Source: Pseudoxanthomonas winnipegensis (lineage in GTDB: Bacteria > Pseudomonadota > Gammaproteobacteria > Xanthomonadales > Xanthomonadaceae). Taken from it: a stretch of 64,000 nt of DNA. This document shows positions 8,838-18,121 of this stretch, one piece after another. The notes below the pieces were generated by a model. It saw nothing but the letters and a program-made list of their open reading frames with translations, was not told the origin of the DNA and made no database searches. Each line of letters starts with the position of its first letter. The first letter of the stretch is position 1. The position numbers and the translations under genes are program-made. The stretch covers positions 248,001-312,000 of the forward strand of contig NZ_SHMH01000006.1 of the NCBI RefSeq assembly GCF_004283755.1, in the 5' to 3' direction.

Positions 8838-11516
8838 TCAGCGCAGCCTCCCACTCGCCATCAGGCGCTGGGTCAGCACCGCACGCAGCGCGGCCGGCGT
8901 GATCGGCCGCGCGAGAAAGCCGTGGCCGTGCTCGAGCGCCTCGGCGCGCTCGCCGGGCGCGCCGATCAGCACTAGCGGCGGCACCGGCTCCAGCGTAGCC
9001 ACGGCCGCCGCACCGTGCCCGTCGCGCCAGCGCAGATCCATCAGCACCAGGTCGGGTGGCGCCTCCTGGCCGGCCAGCGCCTCCAGCGCCTGCGGCGCGC
9101 TGCCGCAGGCGACCTGACAGCCCCAACTGCGCAGCAGCGCCGTCAGCGCCTCGCAGGCCTGCGCATCGGCATCCAGGCACCACACCCGCGTGCCCTGCAG
9201 CGGCTGTGCGGCCAGCGCGCCCGGCACCGGAACGCGTGGGACGGTCGCCGCAGGGGTCGCCGCCGCCAGCGGTACGGTGATCGCGAACACGCTGCCGCGT
9301 CCGGGCCAGGAGCGCAGCGACAGCGGATGCTCCAGCAGCCGCGCGGTGCGCTCGACGATCGACAGGCCCAGCCCGGCGCTGCGGCGGTCGTGGCGCAGGC
9401 CGTTGTCCAGCCGCGCGAACTCCTCGAAGATTGCCGCGTGCTTGTTCTCCGGGATGCCCACGCCGGTGTCCCACACTTCCACGCGCACCGCGCCGGGCAC
9501 GCGGCGGCAGCCCAGCAGCACCTTGCCGTGCGGGGTGTAGTGCAACGCGTTGGACAGCAGGTTCTGCAGCACCCGGCGCAGCAGGGTCGGGTCGGTGCGC
9601 ACCCGCGCGCGGGTGCCGACCGTGTGCAGGACCAGGCCCTGCGCCTGGGCCAGGATGCCGAACTGCTCGGCCAACCCGGCCAGCAGCGGGCCCAGCGCCA
9701 CGTCCTCCAGCTTGGGCTGCAGCACGCCGGCCTCCAGTCGCGACACCTCCAGCATCGAGGCCAGCAGGTCGTCCTGCGCGGCCAGCGCAGTCTGCGCGCG
9801 CTGCATGAGGTCGCGCTCCTCCTCGCCGTGCAGCTTGCCCCGCAGTGCGCCCAGGAACATGCGCGCGGCGTTGAGCGGCTGCAGCAGATCGTGCACGGCC
9901 GAGGCGACGAAGCGCGCCTTGTAGCGGTTGGCGTTCTCCGCCAGCGCGGTGGCCGCGCGCAGGTCGGCCGTGCTCTCCTCCACGCGCCGCTCCAGCGTGC
10001 TGGCCAGCGTGCGCAGGTCGCGCGCGGCGGCCACGTAGGTGGTGATATCGGCGAAGCTGGTGACGAAGCCGCCGTCGGGCATCGGATTGCCGCGGATCTC
10101 CAGCACGCGGCCGTTGGGCAGCTCGCGCTCGTGCATGTGCGCCCCGCCGCTGCGCAGATGGTCCAGGCGGCGCTGGATCGCCTCCTCGACCTGGCCTGGC
10201 CCCAGCCAGCCCTTGCGCGCGTTGTGGCGGAAGAAGTCCTCGATCGGCCGGCCCACCTGCATCATCTCGGCCGGGAACTGGAACATCTCCTGGTAGCGGC
10301 TGTTCCAGGCGATCAGGCGCAGTTGCGCATCGACCACGCTCACGCCCTGCGGCAGGTGTTCCAGGCTGGACTGGCCCGAGGCCGCCGCGCGCGCGGCATC
10401 CACCAGCCCGTCCTGGGCCGAGCGCAGCGCCTCGGCGTGGTGGGCGACCATGCGTTCGAGTTCCTCGCGGCTGCGGCGGCGGTGCTCGGCCAGGCGCACG
10501 CGCTGGCGCACGAACAGCCCCAGCAGGATCAGCGGCAGCCAGCACGCCACCGCCACCGCGACCGCGCTCCAGGCCGCGGCGACGCTGCGATCGCGGCGCA
10601 GCGCGTGCAGGGTCCAGGCGGGCCCGTCCAGCGGCAGCGACTTCCACAGCCACAGCCCGCGTGCGCTGGGGTTGCGCAGCTGCACGCGGCGGTCGCCGCC
10701 GGGCAGGGTATCCACCACCTGCAGGCCGGCCAGATGCAGCGGCTGGCCCGCGTACTGGCGCGTGGCGTTCAGGTCCTCGTTGTCGCGCTCGGTCAGCGGG
10801 CGCAGCTCGCTGTAACGCCAGCGCGGCTGGCTGGCCAGGAACACGATGTCGTGGCTGTCGCTGAGCAACAGCAGGTCGCGGCTGTCGCGCCATTCGGTCT
10901 CCAGCGCGTCCAGGGTGATCTTCACCGCGATCACGCCGAGCCGGCGCCCGTGCGCATCGCGGATCGCCTCGGAGATGAAGTAGCCGGCCACGCCGGTGGT
11001 GACGCCGATGCCGTAGAAGGTGCCGGTGCCATCGCGCATCGCGTTGCGAAAATACGGGCGGAAGGCATAGTCCTGGCCGACGTTGCTGCTGGGGTCGTCC
11101 CAGTTGCTGGCCGCCACGGCGATGCCGTCGCGGTCGATCAGGGTCAGCGTGGACACGTGCGTGGCGCCGTTGGCCACCACCAGCTTGCGGTTGAGCGCGG
11201 CCACATCGCGCGCCTGCTGCGGCTGCTGCAGCGCCGTGCGCAGCTCCGGATCCAGCGCCAGCACCGTGGGCATCACCCGATAGCGTTCGATCAGCCGCTG
11301 CAGCGACTGCGCGCGCAGGTGCAGTTGGTCGGCCAGCGCCCGCTGCTCGCTCTCCAGCGCGGCCTTGCGCGCCAGCACCGCCGCGCCGATGGCGGTGGAA
11401 GCGATCGCCACGGCCAGCAGCGACCAGCCGGCGATCCGGATCAGGCGTGGAGAGAGGCGGGGCACGGCTGAGGCATGGGGGCGAACGCGCAGGGCACGGG
11501 CGCGGCATGGTCGCAC
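8838..11516 (-). CDS. Hybrid sensor histidine kinase (Cache, PAS, HisKA, HATPase, degenerate receiver)
   Basis: Membrane-bound hybrid kinase of 892 residues. A first membrane segment lies near residues 25-48. A periplasmic Cache-like sensor follows (TLTLIDRDGIAVAASNW, AFRPYFRNAM, GYFISEAIRD), resembling DctB-type dicarboxylate sensors, then a second membrane segment near 320-345. After that come a coiled coil, a PAS domain (GVSVVDAQLRLIAWNSRYQEMF), a HisKA domain with H542 (SAVHDLLQPLNAAR), an HATPase with LQNLLSNALHYT and GLGLSIV, and a C-terminal receiver. The receiver keeps the phosphoacceptor (D827, LVLMDLRW), but the conserved lysine is replaced by Arg (FLARPIT). The architecture recalls NahK/ErcS'-type kinases. 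The likely partner is the convergent NarL-type regulator. Confidence 0.9.
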   Translation of the reverse strand: MRPCRARALRVRPHASAVPRLSPRLIRIAGWSLLAVAIASTAIGAAVLARKAALESEQRALADQLHLRAQSLQRLIERYRVMPTVLALDPELRTALQQPQQARDVAALNRKLVVANGATHVSTLTLIDRDGIAVAASNWDDPSSNVGQDYAFRPYFRNAMRDGTGTFYGIGVTTGVAGYFISEAIRDAHGRRLGVIAVKITLDALETEWRDSRDLLLLSDSHDIVFLASQPRWRYSELRPLTERDNEDLNATRQYAGQPLHLAGLQVVDTLPGGDRRVQLRNPSARGLWLWKSLPLDGPAWTLHALRRDRSVAAAWSAVAVAVACWLPLILLGLFVRQRVRLAEHRRRSREELERMVAHHAEALRSAQDGLVDAARAAASGQSSLEHLPQGVSVVDAQLRLIAWNSRYQEMFQFPAEMMQVGRPIEDFFRHNARKGWLGPGQVEEAIQRRLDHLRSGGAHMHERELPNGRVLEIRGNPMPDGGFVTSFADITTYVAAARDLRTLASTLERRVEESTADLRAATALAENANRYKARFVASAVHDLLQPLNAARMFLGALRGKLHGEEERDLMQRAQTALAAQDDLLASMLEVSRLEAGVLQPKLEDVALGPLLAGLAEQFGILAQAQGLVLHTVGTRARVRTDPTLLRRVLQNLLSNALHYTPHGKVLLGCRRVPGAVRVEVWDTGVGIPENKHAAIFEEFARLDNGLRHDRRSAGLGLSIVERTARLLEHPLSLRSWPGRGSVFAITVPLAAATPAATVPRVPVPGALAAQPLQGTRVWCLDADAQACEALTALLRSWGCQVACGSAPQALEALAGQEAPPDLVLMDLRWRDGHGAAAVATLEPVPPLVLIGAPGERAEALEHGHGFLARPITPAALRAVLTQRLMASGRLR

Positions 11517-11883
11517 ACCGACGCGGACCGGTTGTATCGCGGAGGTCGTGCCGACCTCGGCGGGACCTCATCGGCCAAACACAGGGGTGCGGCGCCCCCC
11601 GCCGCAGGCGAAAAAGCCATCGAGGGCCAATGAACTGCCGCGTCCCGTTTGCTGCAGGCGAACGAGAGCTCGTAGTCGCAGCTAGCGACGGAGAAGGGAA
11701 AGGTGCTTTTGCGTTCCTTCTCTGGCCCCGCGCACCTGGCATCCCAAGCCAACCTTCCCCTATCCGCGTTGCGGTCAGGGGAGGACGCTCAGGTCAGCGT
11801 GCCGTAGCTGGTCCTTCCCCGGTACACGCACCAGACCACCAGAGCCGCAAATGTACGCAATGCAATCTCCAGGTCACCGCGGT
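11517..11883. other. Intergenic region downstream of the exoprotein gene
   Basis: About 370 bases between the end of the two-partner exoprotein gene and the start of the hybrid kinase, both on the minus strand. It should contain the kinase promoter. An imperfect inverted repeat with AGAAGG / CCTTCT arms lies near 11690-11722 and could be a weak transcription stop for the exoprotein operon. There is no convincing gene. Confidence 0.5.
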
Positions 11884-14800
11884 TCACTGTCGGAGGCACG
11901 CTGCCGAAGAAATGGCCGAGGTGCCGCTTGCCGTGCAGGCCGGCGTCGGGACGCGCACGCCGCCGTCGATGACCTGGATACCGAAGGCTGTGACGCCGTC
12001 ATCGTTCGCCTCGGCCTGCGCGGCGGCGGCCAGCTCGCGGGCAATGTGGTCCTCACTTTGGTCGTCGCCATGCACGCTGTCGGCCTCCTGCCCTGTGCTC
12101 GTGACGGCGACCGCCTGGTTGATCGCCTGGACGGTCGACGCCGGCAACTGGACGCCGTCCTCTGCGGGCAGCACGGTCAACACACCGTCGACATAGGCGA
12201 TCGTGTAGTTGCCCAAGCCGCTGCCGATGGCATTGGAGGCGTTGATCGCATAACGGCCGACATCCGCGGTGGTGGATGCGCCGCTGCTGCCCAGGGTCAC
12301 GCCGGACACACTGTCAGCATTGACCAGGCCGGAGACGCTGTAGCCCGTGAGCGTGGCGACGTTGCCGTAGGTCTTGCTGGCATCGCTGGCGACGATGCGC
12401 AGCGTCGCCGGGTCCACGGTAAGGGCGCCGGCGCTGTAGGCGATCGTGTAGTTGCCCAGGCCGCTGCCGATGGCGCCGGAGGAATTGATCGCGTAGCGAC
12501 CCACGCCCGCGGTGGCGGATGCGCCACTGCTGCTCAGCGTGACTCCGGACACACTGTCGCCATTGACCAGGCCGGACACGCTGTAGCCCGTGAGCGCGGC
12601 GTTGTTGCCATAGGTCTTGCTGGCATCGCTGGCGACGATGCGCAGCGAGGCCGGGTCCACCGTGAGCGTGCCGTCAACATAGGTGATCGTGTAATTGCCC
12701 AGGCCGCTGCCGAGCGCGTTGGAGGCGTTAATCGCATAACCGCCGACGGCTGCCGTGGCGGATGCGCCGCTGCTGTACAGGGTCACGCCCGACACATTGT
12801 CGCCACTGACCAGGCCGTAGACGCTGTAGCCGGTGAGCGTGGCGCTGTTGCCATAGGTCTTGCTGGCATCGCTGGCGACGATGCGCAGCGTCGCCGGGTC
12901 CACCGTGAGCGTGCCGTCGCCGTAGGCGATCGTGTAGTTGCCCAGGCCGCTGCCGAGTGCATTGGAGGCGTTGATCGCATAACGACCGACGCCCGCGGTG
13001 GCGGATGCGCCGCTGCTGCCCAGGGTCACGCCAGACACACTGTCGCCATTGACCAGGCCGGACACGCTGTAGTCGGTGAGCGTGGCGCTGTTGCCATAGA
13101 TCTTGCTGGTATCGCTGGCGACGATGCGCAGCGAGGCCGGGTCCACCGTGAGCGTGCCGTCGACATAGGTGATCGCGTAGTTGCCCAAGCCGCTGCCGAT
13201 GGCGCCGGAGGCGTTGATCGCGTATTGACCGACGCCTGCCGTGGCGGATGCGCCCCTGCTGTCCAGGGTCACGCCCGACACATTGTCGCCACTGACCAGG
13301 CCGAAGACGCTGTAGCCGGTGAGCGTGGCGCTGTTGCCGTAGGTCTTGGAGGCCGCCGAGGCCGTCACCGTCAATGCTGCCGGGGTGATGGCGATGCCGC
13401 CGGAGACCACGTAGCCGATGTCGTAGCCCTGCTGCGAGGACGCCAGGCCACCGATCTGCAGCGTGCCGTTGCCGGTGGTGTAGCTGCCGACGCCATTGCC
13501 GGCGGTCGCGTAGCGCAGCGACGATCCGAACAGCAGGCTGGGGTCGAAGGTGCCGCCGACCGTGTAGGACGCGAGCGTGCCGTTGGCGCCGCTGCCGTCG
13601 TAGACCTTGTCGAGGCCGGACAGGCTGGTGCTGACCGTGAGCGGGGTCAGGAAGCTGCGCAGCAGCGGCGTGCCCATGTTTTCGTACAGGCGCCAGGTCA
13701 GGCCTGTGCCGCCGCGGTCGTCGATCGCCCAGCCGGCATCGGTGAAGGTGGACAGCGTGTTCAGCGCGCTCCAGGACCTGCCGCCGCTGATCGAATCAAT
13801 GGTACCGCCGCTGTTGCCGACGGTGTTCAGACCCACGTTCCGCGGATTGCCGCCGATGTCGGTGGCGAAGAAGCTGGCGACGATGCTGCCGTTGGAATTG
13901 GAGCCGACCAGGCCGCCGACCGCGCCAGTGCCGGAAACGTTGCCGGTGGCGTAGGAGTTGCGCACGGTGTTGTTGTAGTTGACGCCGACCAGTCCGCCGA
14001 CATACGCCGTGCCGGTGGCATCGCCGCTGGCGTAGGTGTTGGCGATGGTGCCGTTGTCGTTGTAGCCGGCCAGCCCGGCGACATACATGCTGCCGGAGAC
14101 GTTGCCGGTGGCGTAGGCATTGCCGATGCTGCCGCCGTCGTTGTAGCCCACCAGCCCGCCGAGATAGTCGGTCCCGGACACGGTGCCGGTGGCATAGGAC
14201 GCGCCCACGCTGCCGGTGTTGCTGTAGCCGACCAGTCCGCCGGCAAAGCGGCTGCCGGAGACGTTGCCGGTGGCATGGGTCGACGCGAGGCTGCCGTGGT
14301 CCAGGGTACCGATCAGCCCGCCGATCTCGGACGAGCTGCCAGTCACCGCGCCGGTCGCATATGCCGTGGTGATCGTGGCGGAACCGCGTCCGACCAGGCC
14401 ACCGACGCTCCGGGTTCCCGACACGTTGCCGCTGGCATACGCGTTCTGGATGCTGCCGGCGCCGGCCATGCCGACCAGGCCGCCAGCGCTCGAGGTGGTC
14501 GCGGTGACATTGCCGGTGGCGTGGACGTTCTGTAGGGTGCTCTGGATGGCGTTGCCGATCAGTCCGCCGACGTTGTTGCCGGTGGTCGCGCTGGTGCTGC
14601 TGACGTTGCCGGTGGCGAAGGCGTCGCTATAGCTGCCCTGGTAGTCGTTGCCGACCAGGCCGCCGACGCTGCTGCCGCCGGAGACCGTGCTCGACGAGGA
14701 CGAGGTGCCGATCGTGCCGTTGGCGTTGCTGCCGATCAGCCCGCCGACATAGTTGCCGCTGTAGGCGCCGCCGCTGCCGACCACGCTGCCGCTGGTCTGC

Positions 14801-17800
14801 ACGCCGGCGATCGTCCCGGCGTTGTTGTAGCCGGCCAGGCCGCCGATGAAGTTGCCGGTGCCGCTCATGCTGCCGTTGACGCGGATGCCGCTGAGGGTGC
14901 CGGCATTGAAGCCGGCGATGCCGCCCACGTACGCGGTGCCGGTGACGGTGGCGCCGGTCAGGGCGAGATTGCCGATCCGGCTGGCGGCGCCGGTGTTGCC
15001 GAACAGGCCGACATAGGACGCGCTGCCGCGGGCGATGGTCAGCCCGGAAATCGTATGGTTCGCGCCGCTCAGGCTGCCGGCGAAGGCGCTGTTGCTGTCG
15101 CCGACTGGGCTGAAGCCCGCACTGCTCCACATACTACTGGCATTGCTGCCTGCGGTCTGACTGGCATCGATGTCGGCGGACAGGCTGTAGTTGGCTGCCA
15201 GGTTGTACGCCATCAATTGCAACTGGTGCGCGTTGCCGATGGTGGTGCTGTACTCGCTGGCCAGGAACGGGCGCGTCTGCCCCTCGATCATGATCCAGGC
15301 CGGGCTGCCGACGCCATCGCTGGCGACGTAGACGTTGCTGCTACCGGCGAGCAGCGACCAGGTGCCGAGATTGCCGTACGTGGCGTGGTTGTAGCGGTTG
15401 CCGCTGCCGAAGCTGGTCAGGTTGGTGACGCTGCCGCTGCCGCTGTTGCTGATGGCATTGGCCTGGCCGGTGCTGCCGACGTCCCAGGACGCATTGCTGA
15501 CGCTGCCTTGATTGGCGCCGATCAGCCCGCCGACGTTGTTGGTGCCGTTGACCGCGCCGGTGGCGTAGCTGGTGCTGACGCTGGCGGAGGTGACAGCCGC
15601 GCCGCCCGGGTTGTTGACGCCCACCAGCCCGCCCACCGAGGTCGGCGCGGTGACGCTGCCGGTGGCGTAGGTATTGGCGATGGCGCTCTGGTAGTTCATG
15701 CCGACCAGTCCGCCGACCATGGAGCTGGTGCCGATGACGCTGCCGCTGGCATAGCTGTTCTTGATCGTGCCGGCGTTCTGGTTGGTTCCGACCAGGCCGC
15801 CGACATAGTAGGTGCCGCTCACGTTGCTGGTGGAATACGTGTTGGTGAGGCTGCCGCCGTCGTTGTAGCCGACCAGGCCGCCGGTGTTGGAGGAACTGCC
15901 GGTCACGCTGCCGGTGCTGTGGGTGTTGCTGATCGTGCCGCTGACGTTGTTGCCTGCCACGCCGCCGACGGCGCTTTGCCCGTTGACGCTGCCGGCGAAC
16001 GCGCTGCCGTCGATCAAGCCCAGGTTGTAGCCGGCCAATCCGCCGACGCCGCCGGAGCTCCCGGTCACGCTGCCGTCGACGGTGACGTTCTTGATCGCGC
16101 CCTGGCCGTAGCCGATCAGGCCGCCGACGTAATAGCCGCCGGAGATGGAGACATTGCCCAGGTGCAGGTCGCGGATGACACTGTTGCTGCTGGTGGTGCC
16201 GAACAGGCCGACGTAGCCGCTGGCGCCGGAGATGGTCAGGTTGTTGATGCTGTGGCCCAGGCCGGCTAGCTTGCTCTGGAAGGAGGACACCAGGGCGCTG
16301 CTGCGGGTGACGCCGGCCAGGTCGATGTCCTGCGCCAGCGCGTAGGAACCAGGGCTGTTGAAATAGGTGGCCGCGTCGGCCAGCGAGTGGATCAGCGTGT
16401 ACGCCTGGCCGTTGATCGCCAGGCTGGCGTGTGCGCCGCCGAGCGAGACCGGCGTGTTGACGTAGTAGTCGCCTGCACCGACGCTGCCGTTGTCGGTATA
16501 GCCGGCGTAGTTCAGCACCAGGCCGGCGTTGGCGCCGGTCGCGGTGATGGGCGCGTTGAGATAGATGCTGTGGTACGCGTCCAGGGTCAGCGTGGAGTTG
16601 CCGCTCCAGCCGATCGCCGCATTGACGTTGATGTCGCCGGCGCCGCTGCTCACGTTGCCCGGACCGCTGGCGTTGGTCAGGGTGGCGAGCAGGGTGACAT
16701 TGGTGCCGCCGTTCAACGCGCCGCTGATGGTGCTGGCCGCCGCGCTGTCCACGGTCAGGTCTTCCGGGTCGACCAGCCAGGTGCCGGCGCTGCCGGGGCC
16801 GGCGCCCTTGGCGCCGACGGCGATACCGGAGAAGTCGACGGTGTGGCCGCTGGTTTCGAGCAGGCCGCCGTTGCCGCTGCCGGCCGCGTCGGCGCGCAGT
16901 GCGCCATGCACCGCGGTGTGGCCGTCGGACCAGACCACGATGGAGCCGCCGTTGCCCTGGCCGGTCGCGCTGGCGTTGAGCGTCGCGCCGCTGGCGACGG
17001 TGGCCGCGCTGGCGTGTTGCAACTGCTCGCCGCCCTGGTAGCCGCCGACGACGCGGATGATGCCGCCGGCCGCGCTGCCGCGGGCATCGATGCGACCATC
17101 GACGTTCACCGCGCCATCGGTCAGCAACTGCACGCTGCCGCCTTGGGTGCCGGAGACATCGATGCGGCCGCTGCTGGCCACGTCGCCGCCGCTGCCGATC
17201 AGGCGCACGCTGCCGCCGGAGGTGTCGATGCCGGTGGCTTCGAGCGTGCCGGTGTTGTTGACCAGCAACTGTGACAATCCGGTGCTGCCCGCCTGCAGCA
17301 GGATCTGCCCGCCGTTGGCGCGCAGGGTGCCGCTGTTCTCCACCGCCGCCGCCGCGCCGTCCACCGACTGGCTGGCGGCCGCGACCATCTGCATGCCGAT
17401 CGCGCCGGCCGCGTCCATGGTCACCTTGACCTGGTCGGCGGAGAGCAGGCGGATGGCGCCGCCATCGGCGGTGATGCTGCCGCGGTTGTCGACATGGTTG
17501 CCGACCAGGTTCACCGAGCCGCCGTTGCCGGCGTTGATGCTGCCCCGGTTGACCACGCTGGCAGCGCCATGGTCGCCGCGCGCGAGCAGGTAGCCGTGGT
17601 CATCGTCGCAGGCCAGGCCCAGCGAACTGGCGACCAGGCCGCCGACGTTCACCTGCGCGTGGTTGCCGAACAGGATGCCGGCGGAGTTGATCAGGAACAC
17701 ATTGCCGTTGGCGCGCAGGCTGCCGTCGATGACGCTGGCGCCGCGGCTGGCGTCGATCAGGTTGAGCGCCACCGCCGAACTGGAGGGCTGCACGAACACC

Positions 17801-18108
17801 ACGCTGGCGTCCTTGCCGACGTTGAAGCTGTTCCAGTTCAGCACGGCCTTGGCGGCGTTCTGGTCGATGTGCAGCGTGCTGCCGTTCTGCGACACGGTGG
17901 CGCCTGTGGCGCTGGCCAGCGACGGCACGCCGCTGGCGTAGGCCGGCGCGGCCAGGGCGCAGGCCAAGGCGAAGGGCAGCAGCGGCGCGGCGAGGCGCGC
18001 AGCGCCGGCGCCGGCTCCGGTTCCGCCGGCGTGGCCGGCGGCGACTTCGGAGGCGACCTGGAGCACGCCGAGATGGCGATTGAAGACGAGGCGGTAGATG
18101 CGGTTCAT
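11884..18108 (-). CDS. Two-partner secretion exoprotein (TpsA/filamentous-haemagglutinin-like) with GLUG and MBG repeats
   Basis: Very large predicted surface or secreted adhesin, 2074 residues. It begins with the extended signal peptide of type V exoproteins (MNRIYRLVFNRHLGVLQVAS), then a second hydrophobic stretch ending in PAYASG. The TPS/haemagglutination-activity domain spans roughly residues 60-190 (LNWNSFNVGKDASVVF, LINSAGILFGNHAQVNVGGL). Residues about 610-1430 are packed with GLUG motifs (GGLVGYN, GGLIG) alternating with TYATGSV-like segments, predicting a long beta-helix. Residues about 1500-1990 hold an MBG-type domain region with near-identical 81-residue repeats. The C-terminus is short with two Cys. 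It starts 13 bases after the TpsB-type gene, so one operon is likely. Secretion depends on that partner, which appears frameshifted here. Confidence 0.92.
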   Translation of the reverse strand: MNRIYRLVFNRHLGVLQVASEVAAGHAGGTGAGAGAARLAAPLLPFALACALAAPAYASGVPSLASATGATVSQNGSTLHIDQNAAKAVLNWNSFNVGKDASVVFVQPSSSAVALNLIDASRGASVIDGSLRANGNVFLINSAGILFGNHAQVNVGGLVASSLGLACDDDHGYLLARGDHGAASVVNRGSINAGNGGSVNLVGNHVDNRGSITADGGAIRLLSADQVKVTMDAAGAIGMQMVAAASQSVDGAAAAVENSGTLRANGGQILLQAGSTGLSQLLVNNTGTLEATGIDTSGGSVRLIGSGGDVASSGRIDVSGTQGGSVQLLTDGAVNVDGRIDARGSAAGGIIRVVGGYQGGEQLQHASAATVASGATLNASATGQGNGGSIVVWSDGHTAVHGALRADAAGSGNGGLLETSGHTVDFSGIAVGAKGAGPGSAGTWLVDPEDLTVDSAAASTISGALNGGTNVTLLATLTNASGPGNVSSGAGDINVNAAIGWSGNSTLTLDAYHSIYLNAPITATGANAGLVLNYAGYTDNGSVGAGDYYVNTPVSLGGAHASLAINGQAYTLIHSLADAATYFNSPGSYALAQDIDLAGVTRSSALVSSFQSKLAGLGHSINNLTISGASGYVGLFGTTSSNSVIRDLHLGNVSISGGYYVGGLIGYGQGAIKNVTVDGSVTGSSGGVGGLAGYNLGLIDGSAFAGSVNGQSAVGGVAGNNVSGTISNTHSTGSVTGSSSNTGGLVGYNDGGSLTNTYSTSNVSGTYYVGGLVGTNQNAGTIKNSYASGSVIGTSSMVGGLVGMNYQSAIANTYATGSVTAPTSVGGLVGVNNPGGAAVTSASVSTSYATGAVNGTNNVGGLIGANQGSVSNASWDVGSTGQANAISNSGSGSVTNLTSFGSGNRYNHATYGNLGTWSLLAGSSNVYVASDGVGSPAWIMIEGQTRPFLASEYSTTIGNAHQLQLMAYNLAANYSLSADIDASQTAGSNASSMWSSAGFSPVGDSNSAFAGSLSGANHTISGLTIARGSASYVGLFGNTGAASRIGNLALTGATVTGTAYVGGIAGFNAGTLSGIRVNGSMSGTGNFIGGLAGYNNAGTIAGVQTSGSVVGSGGAYSGNYVGGLIGSNANGTIGTSSSSSTVSGGSSVGGLVGNDYQGSYSDAFATGNVSSTSATTGNNVGGLIGNAIQSTLQNVHATGNVTATTSSAGGLVGMAGAGSIQNAYASGNVSGTRSVGGLVGRGSATITTAYATGAVTGSSSEIGGLIGTLDHGSLASTHATGNVSGSRFAGGLVGYSNTGSVGASYATGTVSGTDYLGGLVGYNDGGSIGNAYATGNVSGSMYVAGLAGYNDNGTIANTYASGDATGTAYVGGLVGVNYNNTVRNSYATGNVSGTGAVGGLVGSNSNGSIVASFFATDIGGNPRNVGLNTVGNSGGTIDSISGGRSWSALNTLSTFTDAGWAIDDRGGTGLTWRLYENMGTPLLRSFLTPLTVSTSLSGLDKVYDGSGANGTLASYTVGGTFDPSLLFGSSLRYATAGNGVGSYTTGNGTLQIGGLASSQQGYDIGYVVSGGIAITPAALTVTASAASKTYGNSATLTGYSVFGLVSGDNVSGVTLDSRGASATAGVGQYAINASGAIGSGLGNYAITYVDGTLTVDPASLRIVASDTSKIYGNSATLTDYSVSGLVNGDSVSGVTLGSSGASATAGVGRYAINASNALGSGLGNYTIAYGDGTLTVDPATLRIVASDASKTYGNSATLTGYSVYGLVSGDNVSGVTLYSSGASATAAVGGYAINASNALGSGLGNYTITYVDGTLTVDPASLRIVASDASKTYGNNAALTGYSVSGLVNGDSVSGVTLSSSGASATAGVGRYAINSSGAIGSGLGNYTIAYSAGALTVDPATLRIVASDASKTYGNVATLTGYSVSGLVNADSVSGVTLGSSGASTTADVGRYAINASNAIGSGLGNYTIAYVDGVLTVLPAEDGVQLPASTVQAINQAVAVTSTGQEADSVHGDDQSEDHIARELAAAAQAEANDDGVTAFGIQVIDGGVRVPTPACTASGTSAISSAACLRQ
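12150..13365 (-). repeat. Five tandem 243-bp (81-residue) repeats in the exoprotein gene
   Basis: Equivalent positions of the repeat (for example CTTGCTGGCATCG or its variant) fall at 12373, 12616, 12859, 13102 and 13345, exactly 243 bases apart. Each unit encodes an MBG-like module of the form LRIVASDASKTYGN, then TLTGYSVSGLV, SVSGVTL, YAINAS and SGLGNYTI. High DNA identity makes the copy number prone to change by recombination and to assembly collapse. Confidence 0.93.
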
Positions 18109-18121
18109 GGTGATCCCCAGG

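Noticed and set aside
12150..13365. CRISPR-like repetition
   Set aside because: Units are contiguous 243-bp coding repeats without spacers; this is a protein repeat array.
11851..14535. An 894-codon plus-strand frame with repeated DRVVAQAAADG-like units
   Set aside because: It mirrors the tandem repeats of the exoprotein on the opposite strand; the repetition is inherited from the real gene.
15055..17274. Further long plus-strand frames across the exoprotein gene
   Set aside because: Low-complexity Ala/Gly/Asp/Val products without domains; antisense shadows of the exoprotein.
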